23,637 nt of DNA. Origin: a virus. Shown piece by piece: positions 1 to 6,350 of the stretch. The stretch lies in IMG/VR virus record IMGVR_UViG_3300039412_001255, positions 1 to 23,637 of that record; one strand, given 5' to 3'. Every line of letters begins with the position of its first letter. Positions within the stretch are counted from its first letter, which is position 1. The notes under the pieces were generated by a model. It was not told the origin of the DNA. It ran no database searches and was given only the letters and a program-made list of their open reading frames with translations. The position numbers and the translations under genes were made by a program.

Positions 1-213
1 ATGGCTTGGAAAGAGGTAAAAGAGATGAAGAGAGGGGATATTTTAGGCCATTGGGAGACCGAAGAGGGGTCTATGATAACCATTACGAAGGGTATGGCCC
101 ATATCGTGCATAAGGGAAGGGCTATGGCCATCCAGATGCCAGAAGGAACCTATCCTGAAGACCCTGCGATAATGGCAAAAATGCTGTCTAAGAGACTGGA
201 TTCGGTTAAGTAA
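1..213 (+). CDS. Small hypothetical protein (70 aa)
   Basis: I do not recognise this protein. It starts with ATG at the first base of the window, so its promoter, or a longer N-terminus, would lie outside. The product is basic at the N-terminus, Met-rich, and has no signal peptide, membrane segment or cysteine motif. The middle (residues 20-45) alternates hydrophobic and polar residues, as in a small beta-barrel, and the last 20 residues look helical. Its TAA stop ends two bases before the stop codon of the convergent minus-strand adhesin gene, so the two genes are packed tail to tail with no room for a separate terminator. Confidence 0.6.
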   Translation: MAWKEVKEMKRGDILGHWETEEGSMITITKGMAHIVHKGRAMAIQMPEGTYPEDPAIMAKMLSKRLDSVK

Positions 214-214
214 T

Positions 215-1726
215 CTATCCTGACGCTACAGTGACCTGACCGGACTTCCATCTAGCCACTTCTCCACCCTGTCCTATGATAGACTCAACATTGGATGTGG
301 CCGTCCCTGTGACTGTGGGTGCTACGGTGAACGACTCTCCACCTGCGGCTAATGGTATGGGAGAGAATGCGGTTCCGACAGTAATCGTGGTCGCTGTGTT
401 CGCTGTGACTAATCTGCTCTGACCTGCCGCGTTTCCACTGGTGTAAGTGAGAGTCCATCCTACTAGAGCGTTCACTGTCAAACTCAGATTAGTGTCATGA
501 AGCACTGTTGACGAAGTGCTACCTGTGGTCTGCCCTGTGACACTGACTGAACCACTCATGTCATTGATGACCTTCTGTTGTGGAAGGCTTGCACTGGTTG
601 TCGCTTGCTCCCATCTGGCGACTCCCGTTTCTGTGCTAGTCGCAGGGGTTGTTACCCCGCTTTTGATTGTGACTCCCTGAACCTCTGCACCTATGTCTAA
701 AGTTGTCCAAGGCCCGGTGCTTGCATTGAGTTGAAGATAGGCATCCACGCATCCGACTACCATCCACGCACCTGCCGCATTCAATATGGTGGTGGCTGAC
801 CCTGTTATCGGGAAGTCAACCTGTGGAGTCGTGGTAAGGTAGCACTCGGTTGCAAGGTAGAAGTCTGTCGCGTCTACCGCGTCTATTGCTGTCATTCCTG
901 TTCCTACCGTTATTGTGACATCAGGAGCAACTAACATCGCTCCGAACAGAAGTGCTGGCGCGTTGCGGTTGGAAATCTTTGCTGAGAAGGTCGTGGCTCC
1001 GGCACTGTTCCCACCAACCACATAGGGTGACGGCAGACCGGGGTTGGTGTCATAGAATACCGGGGTGGCTATGTCAACTAGACCGACTACTGAGATAGCG
1101 CATTCTCCGCTTGGAACGGCAGAGAAAGTCGCAGTCACAGCCTTATTCGAGATTGCGCCAGTGGCGATAGCCGTGAATATCTGAATGTAGTATTCGTCAT
1201 AGGTCTTGACTATGCTTGGGAATGTGCCAGTGATAATCCACGACCCATTGGTGATGGGCTGTCCTCTTGGAACCCAAGAGAGACTCAGACCTGTGGTATC
1301 AGTGATGCTAGACACAGATATGCCGGATGTGGATGTGTCGTGCCAAGCGACTACTGCAACAACAAGGTCTCCGCTTGCGGCAGACAGACCTGTTGCTGTT
1401 ACTGTTCCTGTTGCGAGAGAAATCGCATGAACAGCAGTCGCAGGATAGGCTGATGTGGTAGAAGTGAAAGACGCTGAAGCAGTATCGGCAGACGTAGTGA
1501 TTGTGATGTTATGAGCACCCAAAGTTGTTATGGGGATTGTGAGTGTGCCAGAGACTAAGCCAGTGGCCGGAATCACTTGTCCTACGAGAGTGTTAGGACT
1601 ACAGAGAACGGTGTTGTAGGTGCAAGTAAGTATTGTAGTGGCACTTGTGAACCCTGCCCCGGTTACTCGGACTCCCTGCATACCAAGTGGGCCAGTGATT
1701 GGAGAAAGCGTAATTCCTGCTACCAT
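215..1726 (-). CDS. Multidomain beta-rich virion/adhesin protein with IPT/TIG-like N-terminus
   Basis: This 503-aa protein is rich in Thr, Ser, Ala, Gly and Val with almost no Lys, typical of virion surface proteins. Residues 1-95 resemble an IPT/TIG immunoglobulin-like domain (start ITLSPITGP, hydrophobic alternation, ends TASASFTST). Residues 95-340 look like a jelly-roll adhesin domain with the element GDLVVAVVAWHD followed by VSSITDT. The same GD(L/W)(V/I)V...VSSITDT pattern occurs near the N-terminus of the 1453-aa repeat protein at 11975. The C-terminal part (about 415-475) has the motif TSGNAAGQSRLVTANTAT ... AAGGESFTV, also found in the protein at 4044. A minus-strand TATA box at 1752-1759 sits 29 nt upstream of this ATG and supports the start. 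It is probably a receptor-binding or decoration protein; the exact virion position is unknown. Confidence 0.75.
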   Translation of the reverse strand: MVAGITLSPITGPLGMQGVRVTGAGFTSATTILTCTYNTVLCSPNTLVGQVIPATGLVSGTLTIPITTLGAHNITITTSADTASASFTSTTSAYPATAVHAISLATGTVTATGLSAASGDLVVAVVAWHDTSTSGISVSSITDTTGLSLSWVPRGQPITNGSWIITGTFPSIVKTYDEYYIQIFTAIATGAISNKAVTATFSAVPSGECAISVVGLVDIATPVFYDTNPGLPSPYVVGGNSAGATTFSAKISNRNAPALLFGAMLVAPDVTITVGTGMTAIDAVDATDFYLATECYLTTTPQVDFPITGSATTILNAAGAWMVVGCVDAYLQLNASTGPWTTLDIGAEVQGVTIKSGVTTPATSTETGVARWEQATTSASLPQQKVINDMSGSVSVTGQTTGSTSSTVLHDTNLSLTVNALVGWTLTYTSGNAAGQSRLVTANTATTITVGTAFSPIPLAAGGESFTVAPTVTGTATSNVESIIGQGGEVARWKSGQVTVASG

Positions 1727-1751
1727 TCTACTCTATTGTATAACTTGCCAC

Positions 1752-1759
1752 TATTTAAA
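1752..1759 (-). promoter_or_regulatory. TATA box for the 503-aa adhesin gene
   Basis: On the minus strand this reads TTTAAATA, centred about 29 nt upstream of the ATG at 1726, so the mRNA has almost no leader. It lies only about 20 bp from the plus-strand TATA box at 1777-1784, making a compact divergent promoter pair. Confidence 0.7.
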
Positions 1760-1776
1760 GATACTCTCGGCCACTC

Positions 1777-1784
1777 TTTATATA
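1777..1784 (+). promoter_or_regulatory. TATA box for the Vsr-like endonuclease gene
   Basis: TTTATATA is centred 26-27 nt before the ATG at 1807. The in-frame ATG at 1786 is only two bases after this box and would lie upstream of the expected transcription start, so 1807 is the better start codon. Confidence 0.65.
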
Positions 1785-1806
1785 GATGGCCGTTCTTAAT
1801 CAGTCT

Positions 1807-2166
1807 ATGCCACGCAGATTCAGACGCAGGTGGTTCCCGCCCTCTTCTCCACAGCAGAACAAACTTCTGCACTACGTTAGGTTCCTCTATCCAACGGCCC
1901 TGAGAAATCACCGCGTTAGAATTGCTGGAATGCGGAAGAGCCGATGGGTTGACATCGGAATTGTTGAGAGAAAGATTGCGGTGGAATACGATGGTCAACA
2001 GCACTTCACGAAAGAGGGGAAGATTAAGGACAAAGTTCGAGATGCCGAACTCGTCTCGATGGGTTGGCGCGTCATTCATGTGAACAAGAACAACTGGAAG
2101 TTCTTCCTTGAGCACATGAGGGCTGTGGTCGAAGGTGAGATAACCCTTGCTCGAACTCAAGTGTAG
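1807..2166 (+). CDS. Vsr/DUF559-like PD-(D/E)XK endonuclease
   Basis: This 119-aa basic protein carries the core of the Vsr/DUF559 nuclease fold. It has WVDIGIVERKIAVEYDGQQH at residues 47-66, giving the Asp (D49) and Glu-x-Asp (E60, D62) arrangement plus a His (H66). A following RDAELVSMGWRVIHVNKNN stretch is the usual 'R-D-x-x-L-x-x-x-G-W' helix and strand. Families with this fold include very-short-patch repair nucleases, DUF559 proteins and phage EDxHD homing endonucleases. The neighbouring LAGLIDADG gene favours a free-standing homing or host-attack nuclease. The start at 1807 was chosen from the TATA spacing; 1786 is the longer alternative. The 3' end overlaps a tiny zinc-ribbon ORF by 20 nt. 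Confidence 0.75.
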   Translation: MPRRFRRRWFPPSSPQQNKLLHYVRFLYPTALRNHRVRIAGMRKSRWVDIGIVERKIAVEYDGQQHFTKEGKIKDKVRDAELVSMGWRVIHVNKNNWKFFLEHMRAVVEGEITLARTQV

Positions 2167-2287
2167 TTGGTGTGGTGAGACATTCAAGACCAAGAAGGTT
2201 CAGAGGATGTGTCCGACCTGCAAGTATTTAAAAGCCACAGCCCAATGGGAGAATTTGGAGAGACGAAATCTTTATAAGAAGCCTTAA
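2147..2287 (+). CDS. Tiny zinc-ribbon protein (46 aa, TTG start)
   Basis: This short frame encodes two Cys-x-x-Cys knuckles, CSWC at residues 6-9 and CPTC at 22-25, followed by a helical basic tail. A TTG start is proposed because GGTGAG lies 8-9 nt upstream (about 2134-2139) and an in-frame stop (TAA, 2141-2143) rules out a longer product. It overlaps the end of the nuclease gene by 20 nt in another frame, suggesting translational coupling. The zinc ribbon could aid DNA binding by the upstream nuclease, but that is inference. The main uncertainty is the non-ATG start. Confidence 0.5.
   Translation: MLELKCSWCGETFKTKKVQRMCPTCKYLKATAQWENLERRNLYKKP
2271..2278 (+). promoter_or_regulatory. TATA box for the LAGLIDADG gene
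   Basis: TTTATAAG is centred about 26 nt before the ATG at 2300. It lies inside the last codons of the zinc-ribbon ORF. Confidence 0.65.
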
Positions 2288-2299
2288 GTAATAACCACT

Positions 2300-2800
2300 A
2301 TGGAAAGGAAAATCAGTGAAGATTACATTGCAGGATTCTTTGATGGCGAAGGCTGTATTTTCTTAGGAAAGGTTGCAAGCGCGTCAACTCATACGCATTA
2401 CACTTACTCGCCAAAAGTTCTGATTACTAACTCTAATTTGGATGTATTGAAGAGCATCCAAGGCTTTTTGAATTATGGAACTATTCATAAGCAATCTTCA
2501 ACGCACAAACAAGTGTATGTCTTGAGACTAGACACAATGGGAATGATGCTATACTTTTTACAGGGGTTCAGACCTCTTCTTCGTATAAAGGCTGAAGAAG
2601 CAGACCTTATGATAGAATTTTTGGAACGCAGACTTCAATACAAAGGGACTAACTACAGACACGCGCCTTATGTTTACGAAGATGAGGTTGTCTACCAAAA
2701 GTTGAAAAGAATTAAGGGAACAAGAAGTCGAACTAAGGCAAAGGGTTTGAAGGTTGCTTCAACATACAAATGGCAAGAAGAAAGAGCCGCAAATGCTTAA
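2300..2800 (+). CDS. LAGLIDADG homing endonuclease (single motif)
   Basis: The 166-aa protein opens with YIAGFFDGEGCIFL (residues 9-22), a good match to the LAGLIDADG helix with its catalytic acidic residue. A beta region then follows with the typical 'L-x-x-I-Q-x-x-L-x-x-G' element (LKSIQGFLNYGTI) and a C-terminal segment rich in Lys and Arg. With one motif, the active enzyme should be a homodimer that cuts a near-palindromic DNA site. Nothing indicates an intron or intein around it: the flanking genes are intact, so it is free-standing. It forms a nuclease patch with the Vsr-like gene upstream. Its TAA stop lies within the TATA box of the next gene. Confidence 0.9.
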   Translation: MERKISEDYIAGFFDGEGCIFLGKVASASTHTHYTYSPKVLITNSNLDVLKSIQGFLNYGTIHKQSSTHKQVYVLRLDTMGMMLYFLQGFRPLLRIKAEEADLMIEFLERRLQYKGTNYRHAPYVYEDEVVYQKLKRIKGTRSRTKAKGLKVASTYKWQEERAANA

Positions 2801-2803
2801 ATA
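2797..2803 (+). promoter_or_regulatory. TATA box overlapping the LAGLIDADG stop codon
   Basis: TTAAATA contains the TAA stop (2798-2800) of the endonuclease gene and lies 27 nt before the ATG at 2827. Confidence 0.65.
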
Positions 2804-2826
2804 CCCTCACTACCTGACTCCTGCCT

Positions 2827-3156
2827 ATGGGAACCGCAATGATTCCAACACCGATGCCGTCTCCTTCTGAGAGATGGTTCCATTCAGGGACTCTCAAAAT
2901 TGAGCCACTGCCGTTGCACATTGAAAGGGCCATCTTGGGGGCTTCGATAGGGGCGAAGACTATCTTCGATGACAACGGATGGGAATGGAACGGAGCAGTT
3001 CCAAGTTTGAGAGAGATTGTAGACCTCTACACAAAACTCACAAATGAAGTGCTTTCATGGCCAGAAGTCGGCAACGCAAGGTCTGGCCACCTGATTGTCG
3101 AAATGACCGATGAGATACTAGAGTTCAGTGTCGAAGTCGGTTACGTTGAAGTCTAG
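2827..3156 (+). CDS. Hypothetical protein (109 aa)
   Basis: I do not recognise this protein. It is acidic, with a Pro/Ser-rich first 15 residues, a central amphipathic helix (SLREIVDLYTKLTNEVL, about residues 60-76), and an alternating beta-like C-terminus (HLIVEMTDEILEFSVEVGYVEV region). It has no cysteines or membrane segment. The start is supported by the TATA box 27 nt upstream. Its stop shares the palindromic CTAG at 3153-3156 with the stop of the convergent SLOG-like gene, so the two coding regions overlap by four bases. Confidence 0.65.
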   Translation: MGTAMIPTPMPSPSERWFHSGTLKIEPLPLHIERAILGASIGAKTIFDDNGWEWNGAVPSLREIVDLYTKLTNEVLSWPEVGNARSGHLIVEMTDEILEFSVEVGYVEV

Positions 3157-3617
3157 AGCAGATACCAGATGGCTTGGTGGCCAAGTTCGATGGCCTTGAG
3201 TCCAGTCCAACAAGCACCGCTTTTTATGTGAGACTCCCGTTTGTCTTTGCAGTGATAGCAATATGGGGTCTTCGGTTCCCACGACTCGAACTTGTATCCG
3301 GGTGGATACTCCTTTACTACAATGACCACAACCAAGTCGGCTTTGGCGATGTCCAAGTTCCGAGCCATGTAACCGTATCCCTTCCCCTGTTTGGGCCATG
3401 CTTGGATGACCGGAGCATGAATCCACAAGCCGCCAGTAGTCGGATTTAGGAAGAACTCTTCCTCTGTGATGATGTCAATCCCCTTCTTCTTGGAATGCCC
3501 TGAAGTGATGGTGGCAGTGGGATTGTCAATGAGAATTTTGCGGATGGTCGCTCTCGCCTTGGCTTCCGTTTCAACAGTAAACTTGTCTTGCCCTGCACCC
3601 ACGATTCCTATCATCAT
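3153..3617 (-). CDS. SLOG-superfamily (DprA/LOG/YspA-like) Rossmann protein
   Basis: The 154-aa protein begins with the Rossmann strand and loop MMIGIVGAGQD. It then shows a second strand ending in TITSGHSKKKGIDI (residues 36-49), the 'TSG...G.D' nucleotide-binding signature of SLOG proteins. GYMARNLDIAKADLVVVI (82-99) matches the family's 'G...RN..M...AD.vv' segment, and KSGACWTGLKAIELGH (132-147) matches the 'G.GT...i..A...G' helix. A CYHC pair (120-123) may bind zinc, an unusual addition. SLOG domains bind nucleotides or nucleotide derivatives, and phage members are often uncharacterised. It overlaps the upstream 61-aa gene through an ATGA, so the two are likely co-translated. Confidence 0.65.
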   Translation of the reverse strand: MMIGIVGAGQDKFTVETEAKARATIRKILIDNPTATITSGHSKKKGIDIITEEEFFLNPTTGGLWIHAPVIQAWPKQGKGYGYMARNLDIAKADLVVVIVVKEYPPGYKFESWEPKTPYCYHCKDKRESHIKSGACWTGLKAIELGHQAIWYLL

Positions 3618-3799
3618 TTCAGCAAATCACCAAAGTCGGCGGATGTTATTGTATATCCTGTCTCTCTCAGCCACTTGGTAAAAGCGATGAGATTGCGTCT
3701 GTCTTTGTCTGAGATTGTCAATACATCATAGCCATGTTCATGCTCCCACTCTCTGACTTGTTTTGAGGCACGCTCGATGTCCTCAAGAGTAAGACTCAT
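3614..3799 (-). CDS. Small hypothetical helical protein (61 aa)
   Basis: This highly charged protein is predicted mostly alpha-helical (residues 4-22 and 32-47) and ends with ITSADFGDLLK. It resembles no family I can name. It heads the two-gene minus-strand operon with the SLOG-like gene; its stop overlaps that gene's start (ATGA). The ATG at 3799 lies 25-26 nt from the centre of the shared TATA box at 3821-3828, which fixes the start. Confidence 0.65.
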   Translation of the reverse strand: MSLTLEDIERASKQVREWEHEHGYDVLTISDKDRRNLIAFTKWLRETGYTITSADFGDLLK

Positions 3800-3820
3800 A
3801 CCACCCCTTCTACCCTAATG

Positions 3821-3828
3821 TTTATAAG
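3821..3828. promoter_or_regulatory. Shared bidirectional TATA box
   Basis: This near-palindromic box reads TTTATAAG on the plus strand and CTTATAAA on the minus strand. The plus-strand ATG at 3851 and the minus-strand ATG at 3799 are both about 26 nt from its centre. No second TATA box is visible between the two genes, so one TBP site appears to serve both directions. Confidence 0.6.
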
Positions 3829-3850
3829 GGTTTTCCTCTTATCATGAGGT

Positions 3851-4015
3851 ATGGCAAAGTGTCCGAAGTGTCACGACCCAGACTCCGTGTTGGAAACCTA
3901 TGAGGGAGCACATGGGCCGGAGCAACTCTGTTCCAACTGTGGTTGGACGAGTCAAGATAAAGCGTCCTTTGAACTGATGAAGAGTGTGCCGACTGCTTTG
4001 AAGGAACAGGTTTAA
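3851..4015 (+). CDS. Small zinc-ribbon protein (54 aa)
   Basis: The protein has two Cys-x-x-Cys knuckles, CPKC at residues 4-7 and CSNCGW at 27-32, separated by 19 residues as in a classic zinc ribbon of the transcription-factor or ribosomal type. A short acidic/helical tail follows. It is probably a small DNA-, RNA- or protein-binding accessory factor; the partner is unknown. The ATG is 26 nt from the bidirectional TATA box and directly follows GAGGT, too close to act as a normal ribosome-binding site, so leaderless initiation is more likely. The TAA stop lies inside the TATA box of the next gene. Confidence 0.7.
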   Translation: MAKCPKCHDPDSVLETYEGAHGPEQLCSNCGWTSQDKASFELMKSVPTALKEQV

Positions 4016-4018
4016 ATA
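4011..4018 (+). promoter_or_regulatory. TATA box overlapping the zinc-ribbon stop codon
   Basis: TTTAAATA includes the TAA stop at 4013-4015 and is centred 29-30 nt before the ATG at 4044. Confidence 0.7.
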
Positions 4019-4043
4019 GTGGCTTGCCCATAGAAGAGGTAGG

Positions 4044-4814
4044 ATGACAGCAAAGATTGTTCTAACTCCGTCAACTGGTGCGGGTAGCACCGTTGTCTCG
4101 ATAGCGGCAACAGGATTCACAACCGGAAGCCACAATATGTCCACCATCACACTTAATGGGTTGTCAATGGCCACGACTTGCACACCGAGTCTTCCAGCCG
4201 CTATGACGAGTGGCGCTGTAACGATAACCTTCATAATTCCGATGGCCACCTTTGGGTATGGCACTTTCACTGTTGTAGCAACGGATGACAATTCTGCGAC
4301 TGCTTCGGCTTCGTTCACCATAACTCCGGTAGCAACGATAGAGAAACTTGCGGGTGGCGGAATGTCGCAACTCGGCCCGGGTGGTTCAGGTTACTACGCC
4401 TCTGCTAATACTCCAACACTGACAGACCAAACAGCAGGAATCGAAGAGATTGTAGACAACTGGATTGGCAACATGACAGGAATATCTTCAGCCGCAACGA
4501 ACTCGTCTAATGCAACGGTAACAGTCTACGGACAGACGATGCCAGTGAACTACTTGGTGAATGCTTACATTCAATTCACCAGTGGCCCTGCTATCGGACT
4601 ACAACTCATCATTGCATCGAACACAGCATCGGTAATAACCTGCACAGGTGTCTTCGGTGTAGCACCGACAGCCGCAGGTGGAGACTCCTTCATAATCGTT
4701 GGAAACAACAGTACTGTCTACACGAACATCCCGCCCTTCGCAGTAGGCGAGATGAGAACAGGAACCATCGTCTACTCAAGTGACAATCAGCCACTCTGGG
4801 TCATCTGGTCGTAA
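4044..4814 (+). CDS. Beta-rich virion protein, shortened paralogue of the 503-aa adhesin
   Basis: The 256-aa protein begins with an IPT/TIG-like domain (IVLTPSTGAGSTVVSIAATG, ending TASASFTIT near residue 93) that aligns with the first 95 residues of the protein at 215-1726. The C-terminal module (about 150-225) has FTSGPAIGLQLIIASNTAS and AAGGDSFIIV, matching TSGNAAGQSRLVTANTAT and AAGGESFTV in that protein. The jelly-roll middle of the longer protein is missing. A Gly-rich linker (GGGMSQLGPGGSG) joins the two modules. It is presumably a virion surface or tail component; Lys and charged residues are scarce. The start is supported by the TATA box at 4011-4018. Confidence 0.7.
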   Translation: MTAKIVLTPSTGAGSTVVSIAATGFTTGSHNMSTITLNGLSMATTCTPSLPAAMTSGAVTITFIIPMATFGYGTFTVVATDDNSATASASFTITPVATIEKLAGGGMSQLGPGGSGYYASANTPTLTDQTAGIEEIVDNWIGNMTGISSAATNSSNATVTVYGQTMPVNYLVNAYIQFTSGPAIGLQLIIASNTASVITCTGVFGVAPTAAGGDSFIIVGNNSTVYTNIPPFAVGEMRTGTIVYSSDNQPLWVIWS

Positions 4815-4828
4815 GCCGAACTAGAGGC

Positions 4829-4836
4829 TTTAAATA
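4829..4836 (+). promoter_or_regulatory. TATA box for the SpeD-SET gene
   Basis: TTTAAATA preceded by GAGGC lies 26-27 nt before the ATG at 4859, the spacing seen for leaderless genes throughout the window. Confidence 0.7.
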
Positions 4837-4858
4837 GTTCCACGCCCTAGTCTATCTC

Positions 4859-5671
4859 ATGTCTGAGACTGAAGGCACTCATGAGTTTGTAGGGCATCAC
4901 GCCTTCGCAGACTTCTACGGATGTAAGGGAGACCTAGATGACAAGGAGAAGATGGAAGAGGCAATCTCATTAGCCATCGAAGCCGCAGACATGGATGAGG
5001 TCAAAACCGATGTGGTCAACTTCAAGCCACAAGGGACGACAGCCATCTCTATCATCACTCAATCTTCTGTCACTATTCACACATGGCCAGAGTCCGATGG
5101 TATGTTAGTGGATGCTATAACCTGTGGGCCTCACGACCCTCACAAAATTATCGAGACCCTGAAGGAGATTTATCAACCTGAGAAGGTCAACGAGTGGAGT
5201 GTAGAAAGGGGAGAGGCAAGTAATGAAGTGAAGAGGCTAGAAGAGGAAGACCGAGAGACAGACGTTGCTCCCATTCCTGTAAGATTTCCAGACGAGAAGA
5301 CTAAGGTGACGGGTGAGAGCGTTGAGGTCAAGCCTTGCGAACACGGTCACGGAGTCTTCGCTACTCAGGACTTTGAAGAGGGCGAAGCCATTCAGACCTT
5401 CAAGGCTCCCTTTGTAGAGGGAGACGAAGACCCCTCAAAAGACGGGACAGCCCTCAGAGTCGGTGAGTTGTGGTGGAACGGGCCTAAGTCTGGGACGGGA
5501 GAGGAGTGGGCCAACTTCCTTGACCACAGCGACACGCCCAACGCCAGTTTCTTCGACTTCGACATAGAGAAAGGAACGGGGAGTCTTATAGCGATTCAGC
5601 CTATCGGTAGAGGCGATGAAATCCTCATAGATTATGGGGAGTATGCCCCAGAGAACCTAGAAAGGGCTTAA
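4859..5671 (+). CDS. S-adenosylmethionine decarboxylase-like (SpeD) domain fused to a SET domain
   Basis: Residues 10-118 match bacterial/archaeal SpeD. They show HHAFADFYGC, a SIITQSSVTIHTWPE segment, and VDAITCG ending in VERGE. The pyruvoyl-forming Ser (S69), His (H74) and Cys (C89) of the family are all present, but the usual Glu-Ser-His around the self-cleavage site is Gln-Ser-Ser, so activity may differ. SpeD makes decarboxylated AdoMet for polyamine synthesis; some SpeD homologues have become arginine or ornithine decarboxylases. A charged linker (120-150) leads to residues 152-262, a compact SET domain with GHGVFATQDFEEGEAI, NFLDHSDTPN (219-228) and DEILIDYGEY (253-262), the folds that bind AdoMet and the target lysine. 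If SpeD self-processing occurs, the SET part would be on the alpha chain. The gene has its own promoter. Fusion of these domains is unusual. Confidence 0.85.
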   Translation: MSETEGTHEFVGHHAFADFYGCKGDLDDKEKMEEAISLAIEAADMDEVKTDVVNFKPQGTTAISIITQSSVTIHTWPESDGMLVDAITCGPHDPHKIIETLKEIYQPEKVNEWSVERGEASNEVKRLEEEDRETDVAPIPVRFPDEKTKVTGESVEVKPCEHGHGVFATQDFEEGEAIQTFKAPFVEGDEDPSKDGTALRVGELWWNGPKSGTGEEWANFLDHSDTPNASFFDFDIEKGTGSLIAIQPIGRGDEILIDYGEYAPENLERA

Positions 5672-5674
5672 ATA
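5668..5674 (+). promoter_or_regulatory. TATA box overlapping the SpeD-SET stop codon
   Basis: TTAAATA contains the TAA stop (5669-5671) and lies 26 nt before the ATG at 5697. A second A/T-rich element (CCTTATAAAAGG, 5683-5694) lies too close to that ATG to be its TATA box. Confidence 0.65.
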
Positions 5675-5696
5675 GAGCGTCACCTTATAAAAGGTC

Positions 5697-6035
5697 ATGC
5701 CAACGATGGAGTTGATTGTGCCTCTCACCTATGGCGACACCGGAGAGCCAGTTGACGCGGAAGCCTTTATGATTCTTGAAGAGAAACTGATGGACTACTT
5801 CGGTGGCTATACATCCCATTCTATTGAGGGTGGATGGCGCAGTCCTACCGGACAACGCCTTCGTGACGAGAGCGTTAGGTATGTCGCCTCTACCGACCAA
5901 TACGACCCTGAGACTTTTGAGACCTACGCTCGTGGAATCGCTGATGCTGTCAAAGACTATTGGAGACAGCAAGAGGTCTTCTACAAGGTCGGCAAGCAAG
6001 AGGAAATCGAGAAGGATTCAGCAATCTTTATATAG
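5697..6035 (+). CDS. Hypothetical protein (112 aa)
   Basis: The protein starts with a strand (MELIVPLTYGDTGEPV), then a helix ending in FGGYTSHSIEGGWRSPTG (about residues 35-52), and a C-terminal helical part with a final acidic stretch. The order 'strand, helix, F-G-G-x-T ... G-x-W-x-x-x-x-G' resembles a small uncharacterised alpha/beta family found in bacteria, archaea and phages, but I cannot assign a function. The first ATG is 26 nt from the TATA box; an ATG at codon 4 is an alternative. Its TAG stop forms the end of the TATA box of the OB-fold gene. Confidence 0.65.
   Translation: MPTMELIVPLTYGDTGEPVDAEAFMILEEKLMDYFGGYTSHSIEGGWRSPTGQRLRDESVRYVASTDQYDPETFETYARGIADAVKDYWRQQEVFYKVGKQEEIEKDSAIFI
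6027..6034 (+). promoter_or_regulatory. TATA box for the RPA-like operon
   Basis: TTTATATA overlaps the TAG stop (6033-6035) of the upstream gene. Its centre is 26-27 nt from the ATG at 6057 but only about 20 nt from the ATG at 6051, favouring the second ATG. Confidence 0.65.
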
Positions 6036-6056
6036 TCTAGAAACCATCCTATGCCT

Positions 6057-6350
6057 ATGGATATACACGACCTAAAGAACGGAATGAAGAAGGTAGATGC
6101 CTCTGGGGTTGTCAAAGAACTCAGCGACATAAAGACCGTCAACCTCAAGGCTGGCGGGACTGCAAAGGTAAGGGATGCGAAGATACAGGATGCGACAGGT
6201 AACATCACCCTTTCTCTCTGGAATGATGACATCGCAAGGGTCAAGGTAGACTCTCTTGTGGCTGTCACCAATGGGTTCGTCTCAGAGTTCCAGAACGTCA
6301 TCCGCCTCAACGTAGGGAAATACGGACACCTTTCAGTAGATGGACAGTGA
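6057..6350 (+). CDS. RPA-like OB-fold single-stranded DNA-binding protein
   Basis: The 97-aa product is a single OB-fold domain of the archaeal RPA/SSB type. It opens with IHDLKNGMKKVDASGVVKE, followed by AKVRDAKIQDATGNITLSLW, NDDIARVKVDSLVAVTNGFVSEF and IRLNVGKYGHL. This follows the family order 'I-x-D-L-x-x-x-M-x-x-V', 'D-x-T-G-x-I-x-L-x-L-W-x-D' and 'G-K-x-x'. Viral copies of this protein coat single-stranded DNA during replication or repair. It lacks the extra OB folds and zinc finger of host RPA large subunits, but the next gene supplies a zinc ribbon. An ATG at 6051 would add two residues. Its stop overlaps the next gene's GTG start as GTGA. Confidence 0.85.
   Translation: MDIHDLKNGMKKVDASGVVKELSDIKTVNLKAGGTAKVRDAKIQDATGNITLSLWNDDIARVKVDSLVAVTNGFVSEFQNVIRLNVGKYGHLSVDGQ

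Noticed and set aside
1720-2193. Long minus-strand ORF (157 aa) opposite the Vsr-like gene
   Set aside because: The plus-strand frame carries the Vsr/DUF559 motifs and has a correctly spaced TATA box. The minus frame is its shadow and overlaps the adhesin promoter.
2300-2800. Intein or group I intron hosting the LAGLIDADG gene
   Set aside because: Flanking coding regions are complete, with their own promoters and stops, and no splice-site residues or intron core were seen.
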